Made by a program: the position numbers and the translations under genes. This document shows positions 59,969 through 64,000 of a DNA stretch of 64,000 nucleotides, piece by piece (position 1 is the first letter of the stretch; every line of letters starts with the position of its first letter). Origin of the DNA: Hymenobacter crusticola (GTDB lineage: Bacteria > Bacteroidota > Bacteroidia > Cytophagales > Hymenobacteraceae); contig NZ_MTSE01000006.1 of the NCBI RefSeq assembly GCF_002154225.1, positions 124,001 to 188,000 on the forward strand. The letters are read 5' to 3'. Below the pieces are notes generated by a model. It was not told the DNA's origin. It saw only the letters and a program-made list of their open reading frames with translations, and made no database searches.

Positions 59969-61483
59969 TTACCAGCCTGCGTTCTGTTTCATGTTCGGGT
60001 TCGTGTTCAATTCGCCCTGCGGAATGGGGAAGTAGGCGAACTTCGATGAGAAGAACTCTTTTCCTACCTTATCGCTATTCTTGACTTCCTGCTCCAGCAA
60101 GCCCCAGCGCTTCAGGTCATAAAAGCGTTGGCCTTCGCGGAAGAACTCCAGCATGCGCTGATGCCGAATCTCGGCCATCATCTGCTCGGCGGTGAAGCCC
60201 GTAGCTAATGAAGCTAGCTTAGCACGCGCACGAATACGGTTCACCAGCGGATACGCATCGGTGGTGCGGCCCTGCATCGTTAGGGTTTCGGCGTAGAGCA
60301 GCAGAACGTCGGCGTAGCGCAGCACCTTCTCATTGATTTCGGAGATGAAGATGCCTTCGTCGTTTTCGTGCCAGTTCTGGTATTTGCGGATTAGCGAGCT
60401 ATAGCCAAACACCAGCTTGAAGCTTTTGAAAGGCCGGTTGTAGTACATGGCCGAATCGTAATTCCAGACCAGCGTCGAATACATCCGATAGTCAAACCGG
60501 CCACCAGCTGCCTTCTCTTTCTTGAACTCATTGAACAACTTATCGGTGGGAGACACCTCAAACCAACCCGCTACTTCAGTAGGTGCAAACTCTTGAGCAG
60601 TTGTTACACCCAGCGACTCGTTAGCATTTTCGCCGGCCCAAGGTTGAGAACCGCCCACGTTCTGATTCTGAATCTCAAATAACGACTCCATGTTGTTGTC
60701 GGTGCTCTTTGAGAAGTTGTCCTCAAACTTGGGCATTAGGTCGTAGGTGTAAGGCGCCTGCGCCGTACCATTGGGCTGAGCTAGTTGCTTAAACGCTTTT
60801 TCTGCTTCTACCCAGTTTTTCTGGTATACGTACGCTTTACCTAGCATCCCGATAGCGGCGCCCTTCGTAGCCCGGCCCACAGAGGCAGCGGGGTAAGTAG
60901 TTGGCAAACCAGCAGCAGCGGCTTGAAAGTCGCTTATGGCTTGCGCCCACACCTCAGGCTCCGGCGATTGGGTCACGAAATATTGCGAGCGTTCTGTGGG
61001 CACCGTCGTGATAATGGGCACCGACCCAAAATTGATAGCGAGGAGAAAGTAGTTCAACCCGCGTAGAAACTGCGCCTCTGCAATGAACTGCGTCTTTGCT
61101 TCATCGGAGAGGCTGCTTTGTGAGGCTTTCTCGATAACTTGATTGGCGCGGAAAATACCCGTGTAAAAGCCTGTAAAGATGCCACTTGGCGTACCGGTAG
61201 TAGCATTGTTGGTGAAGGTAGAAAGCTGATACAAGTCCTTCACGTCGTTGCGGATGAAGAAGTCGTCGCCTCGGCCGTTGCTTAGCTCGATGCCCCGCAC
61301 GCCAAAGTAGCCGTTGTTCACATCATGAAATACCTTATACGTAGCTGCGAGACCCGACATGAAATCGGCATCCGTTTTCCAGAAGTTGGTTTCAACAATG
61401 GAGTTAGGACTTACCTGCTCAAGCTCCTTGGTGCATGCTACTAAGCTGAGCGCCAGAAAAGACGCGTAAAGAATACGTTTCAT
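59969..61483 (-). CDS. SusD/RagB lipoprotein, second pair
   Basis: A 504-residue lipoprotein from ATG 61483 (MKRILYASFLALSLVACTKE, lipobox LVAC); an ATG two codons upstream (61489) is possible. SusD features are FLRGLNYFLLAINFGSVPII, GRATKGAAIGMLGKAYVYQK, the C-terminal LRYADVLLLYAETLTMQGRT, NRIRARAKLA and RMLEFFREGQRFYDLKRWG. It is 21 bases downstream of the SusC gene at 61504. The two form a nutrient-import operon. No glycosidase is in view, so the target glycan is unknown. Confidence 0.94.
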   Translation of the reverse strand: MKRILYASFLALSLVACTKELEQVSPNSIVETNFWKTDADFMSGLAATYKVFHDVNNGYFGVRGIELSNGRGDDFFIRNDVKDLYQLSTFTNNATTGTPSGIFTGFYTGIFRANQVIEKASQSSLSDEAKTQFIAEAQFLRGLNYFLLAINFGSVPIITTVPTERSQYFVTQSPEPEVWAQAISDFQAAAAGLPTTYPAASVGRATKGAAIGMLGKAYVYQKNWVEAEKAFKQLAQPNGTAQAPYTYDLMPKFEDNFSKSTDNNMESLFEIQNQNVGGSQPWAGENANESLGVTTAQEFAPTEVAGWFEVSPTDKLFNEFKKEKAAGGRFDYRMYSTLVWNYDSAMYYNRPFKSFKLVFGYSSLIRKYQNWHENDEGIFISEINEKVLRYADVLLLYAETLTMQGRTTDAYPLVNRIRARAKLASLATGFTAEQMMAEIRHQRMLEFFREGQRFYDLKRWGLLEQEVKNSDKVGKEFFSSKFAYFPIPQGELNTNPNMKQNAGW

Positions 61484-61503
61484 TATCATGAGAATTTAAG
61501 CCG

Positions 61504-64000
61504 TTAGAAAGAAACCTGCACACCGAGCAAAGAGGTCCGCGACAGCGGATAAGCCACGTGCGGAAAGTCCACGCCGCGGTCCAGAATGCCGCCACCCGTA
61601 GCGCTTGCATTATAGCGACCTAGGTCGGGGTTGAAGCCGGTGTACTTGGTGATGGTAAACAGATTATCGAAGCTGACATAGAAGCGGCAGCTGTTGATTT
61701 TGGCAGAAGTCAGGATGCTTTTCGGGAGCGTGTACCCTAGCTGCAAGGTCCGCATCCGTAAGTAGGAGCCACTTTCCAGGAACCGGTCTGAGGTCTGGCT
61801 ATTCAGGTTTGGGTCGTTGATAACGGCACGAGGGAAGTCCGTGTGCCGATCTGGAGTCCAGGCATTCAGCGTAGCGGGCGAGTAGTTGATTTCAATGTTC
61901 ATGCCCTCCAAGTCCTCGCGCGCGCCGTTGTAGATCTTGTTGCCGTACGTACCTTGGAAGAAGAAGCTCAGGTCGAAGTTCCGCCAAGAAGTGTTGCTGC
62001 CAAACCCGTAGCTAAACTTCGGCGTGGGGCTGCCGCAGTACTGCCGATCATCTTGGCTGATGGTACCATCGCCGTCGTAGTCCACGAACTTGATGTCGCC
62101 GGGTTTAGCGCTTGGCTGGATGAGCCGTCCTTCCACATTATAAGCATTAATCTCATCTTGCGAATTGAAGATGCCCGCCGTTTTGATCAGGTAAAAAGCT
62201 CCTACCGGTCCGCCAGCTTGGGTTATTGTGGCGGAGGCGCCGTGGTGCGTGGGCTGGCCACCAGAGATTTGCTGCGTACCGGTGCCAAGGAAATCAACGT
62301 TGTTGTCGATGGCCGTGAACGTGCCGGTTACTTGATAGTTGAACTCGCCAATTTTGTTGTTATACGTCAGCGCGGCCTCTACCCCTTTGTTCGTGATTTG
62401 CCCAGCGTTGATGTAAGGGGCACTACCGCTAGCTCCTGTAGTTAGCGGGATGGGCACTTGCAGCAGAATATCCGAGTTGCGACGAATGAAGTAATCGGCC
62501 GTCAGGTTTAGCTTATTTTGAAAGAAGCCCCAATCGGTACCAATGTCGAACGTCTTCGACGTTTCCCACTTGATGTTTGGCGTTGCAAACGCCGTCTGGA
62601 TTGCTCCCGACCAAAGCTGCTGCGTCTGGCCCAACACGTAGTTTGTATTAGAGGCAATCAGCGGCACGTAGCGGTAGTCGGGAATTTCTTGGTTACCCAA
62701 GATGCCGTAGCTGGAGCGAATTTTCAGGTTCGTAATCACGCCCTGTAGCGGTTGAAAGAAGCTCTCATTCACCACGTTCCACGCCAAGGCGATAGAGGGA
62801 AAGTTGCCGTATTTGTAAGCGGGTCCGAAGCGAGAAGAACCATCTCGCCGGAACGTCCCGGTCACGACGTAGCGGTTATCGTAGGAGTACACCAACCGAC
62901 CTAGGTAGGAGAGCAACGCGTTTTCGCGGGCGTAGCCACCACTGGCAATGTTCGTGGTACCAGCATCCAGCACTTGTATGCCAGTAGGCATTCCGCTCTT
63001 AGAGCCCGACAAGATGTTGTACTTCGTGTTCTGGTACGTGTAGCCGACCAGCGCGTTTATATTGTGCTTACCAAAGACCTTGCTGTAGTTGAGCGTGTGC
63101 TCTTGCAGGAAATAGTTTTGCTCGCTTTTGTTCTGACTTAAATCGGCGTCGGCGTTCTTAAATAATGCGCCTACCATGTACGGGTATGTATAATCGTTGA
63201 AGGAGCCGTAGGTGCCCGTGTAGCCTAGGTTTAGCCGATACTTTAAGCCTTCAATCAACGACACCTCTGCAAAGCCGTTTATTATCGCAGTTGTCGTTCT
63301 GGTTTCGGGCACTTCAAGGTTCAACTGCGCAACGGGGTTGGCAATGTTTGTTACCGGACCAGCGGCACCGCTATAGCCTCCCACTGCGGCCGGATCATAC
63401 ACGTCGAACACTGGAATCATTTTCAGGGCCGAGCCTACCGGGTTGCCCCCTTGACCGCCCCACCCACCGGCCATCGTGCGCCAGTATTCGCGGGTGAGAA
63501 TAATGGTTTCCCCGATCCGTACCCGCCCTTTCGTAAAGTCAGATTTCAGGCGCAGATTCCAACGGTCATAATCCGTCTTCTTGACGATGCCTTGCTGATC
63601 GAGGTAGCCACCCGACAAACTATAGGTGAAGTTGTCGCCGCCGCCGCTAGCCCCTAGGGTATAGTTCTGCATAGGCGCCGTGCGATAAATCTCTTTCTGC
63701 CAATCGGTACCCGCACCCAAGCTTTCCGGATTCTGCGCGATATCCAACCGAGGCAAACCAGCATTATCATGTGCGGCATTACTCACCGTGGCCCACTCGG
63801 AAGCATTCAGCACATCAATCTTCTTAGCAATCTGCTGCACGCCGTAGTAAGCGTCAAAATTGACGCGGTTCTCGCCTTTTTTACCACTTTTCGTGGTAAT
63901 GAGCACTACCCCGTTGGCGGCACGCGAGCCATAAATAGCTGCGGCGGAGGCATCTTTTAATACGTCGAACGAGGCAATGTCCGTTGGTTGCAAGTTGTTG
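61504..64000 (-). CDS. SusC/RagA TonB-linked transporter, N-terminus outside window
   Basis: The gene enters from the right edge; 831 codons are visible and the start lies beyond 64000. The first residues, NNLQPTDIASFDVLKDASAA and AIYGSRAANGVVLITTKSGK, are the end of the SusC plug, so the missing part is the signal peptide, carboxypeptidase-like domain and most of the plug. The rest is the 22-strand barrel with repeats such as ALLSYLGRLVYSYDNRYVVT and GTFRRDGSSRFGPAYKYGNF, ending SLLGVQVSF. It imports glycan or peptide ligands captured by the SusD protein next to it. Its barrel shares the family layout of the protein at 9475-12642 but is clearly a different subgroup. Confidence 0.94.
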   Translation of the reverse strand, partial: NNLQPTDIASFDVLKDASAAAIYGSRAANGVVLITTKSGKKGENRVNFDAYYGVQQIAKKIDVLNASEWATVSNAAHDNAGLPRLDIAQNPESLGAGTDWQKEIYRTAPMQNYTLGASGGGDNFTYSLSGGYLDQQGIVKKTDYDRWNLRLKSDFTKGRVRIGETIILTREYWRTMAGGWGGQGGNPVGSALKMIPVFDVYDPAAVGGYSGAAGPVTNIANPVAQLNLEVPETRTTTAIINGFAEVSLIEGLKYRLNLGYTGTYGSFNDYTYPYMVGALFKNADADLSQNKSEQNYFLQEHTLNYSKVFGKHNINALVGYTYQNTKYNILSGSKSGMPTGIQVLDAGTTNIASGGYARENALLSYLGRLVYSYDNRYVVTGTFRRDGSSRFGPAYKYGNFPSIALAWNVVNESFFQPLQGVITNLKIRSSYGILGNQEIPDYRYVPLIASNTNYVLGQTQQLWSGAIQTAFATPNIKWETSKTFDIGTDWGFFQNKLNLTADYFIRRNSDILLQVPIPLTTGASGSAPYINAGQITNKGVEAALTYNNKIGEFNYQVTGTFTAIDNNVDFLGTGTQQISGGQPTHHGASATITQAGGPVGAFYLIKTAGIFNSQDEINAYNVEGRLIQPSAKPGDIKFVDYDGDGTISQDDRQYCGSPTPKFSYGFGSNTSWRNFDLSFFFQGTYGNKIYNGAREDLEGMNIEINYSPATLNAWTPDRHTDFPRAVINDPNLNSQTSDRFLESGSYLRMRTLQLGYTLPKSILTSAKINSCRFYVSFDNLFTITKYTGFNPDLGRYNASATGGGILDRGVDFPHVAYPLSRTSLLGVQVSF

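Overview
The window looks like chromosomal DNA of a Bacteroidota bacterium, most likely a member of the Cytophagales close to Hymenobacter. Grounds: two SusC/SusD pairs, proteins with type IX secretion (T9SS) C-terminal sorting domains, no Shine-Dalgarno sequences, promoters of the TTG-N17-19-TAnnTTTG kind, a FloA flotillin-like protein, a bacillithiol-free GAF methionine sulfoxide reductase, and moderately GC-rich coding DNA. The genus is an inference from overall gene style, not from a marker gene.

Layout. 1-2.0 kb: end-truncated GT2 glycosyltransferase and a FucP/GluP-type sugar:H+ symporter. 2.2-5.3 kb: a decayed stretch with two broken AraC regulators, an amidohydrolase that lost its N-terminus and two small proteins. 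5.6-20.3 kb: a polysaccharide utilisation locus for alpha-mannoside glycans (LacI regulator, two GH92 alpha-mannosidases, SusC/SusD, a basic-secretory-protein metallopeptidase, GH125 exo-alpha-1,6-mannosidase, GH43-like enzyme). 20.4-27.8 kb: surface-glycan genes (methyltransferase, GtrB/DPM-type GT2, a second GT2, two polytopic GT-C-like membrane proteins) and a T9SS-exported PIG-L deacetylase. 28.3-36.2 kb: lipoprotein, TonB-dependent receptor plus PepSY membrane protein, FadL-like outer-membrane protein, Gly/Tyr-rich lipoprotein. 36.4-48.4 kb: mostly housekeeping and transport (proS, APC permease, DinB-like protein, Crp/Fnr regulator, NfeD-FloA pair, PorE-like OmpA protein, lipoprotein, 2OG-Fe(II) oxygenase, chromate transporter). 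48.5-54.8 kb: a one-directional nucleotide-sugar cassette (rmlA, WbpP-like epimerase, rmlB, galE, WbpO-like dehydrogenase, WbpD-like acetyltransferase). 54.9-57.9 kb: prmC, ribD, fRMsr, VOC protein. 58.2-64 kb: a T9SS-exported repeat protein and a second SusD/SusC pair cut by the right edge.

How the genes fit together: in the mannan locus the SusC/SusD complex would import mannosides, GH92 and GH125 enzymes trim alpha-1,2/1,3 and alpha-1,6 mannose, the peptidase may open the protein part of mannoproteins, and the symporter at 738-2015 could bring released hexose into the cytoplasm; the LacI protein and palindromes in the control regions are the likely switch. The right-hand nucleotide-sugar cassette would feed rhamnose- and uronic-acid-containing surface polysaccharide made by glycosyltransferases such as those at 20-27 kb.

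The most unusual sequence-level signal is the octamer ACCTAGGT (core CCTAGG), normally among the rarest words in bacterial DNA but found here at least 16 times in 64 kb, inside genes, between genes and (as the core) inside terminator stems. No tRNA, rRNA, CRISPR array, transposase or phage gene was seen.
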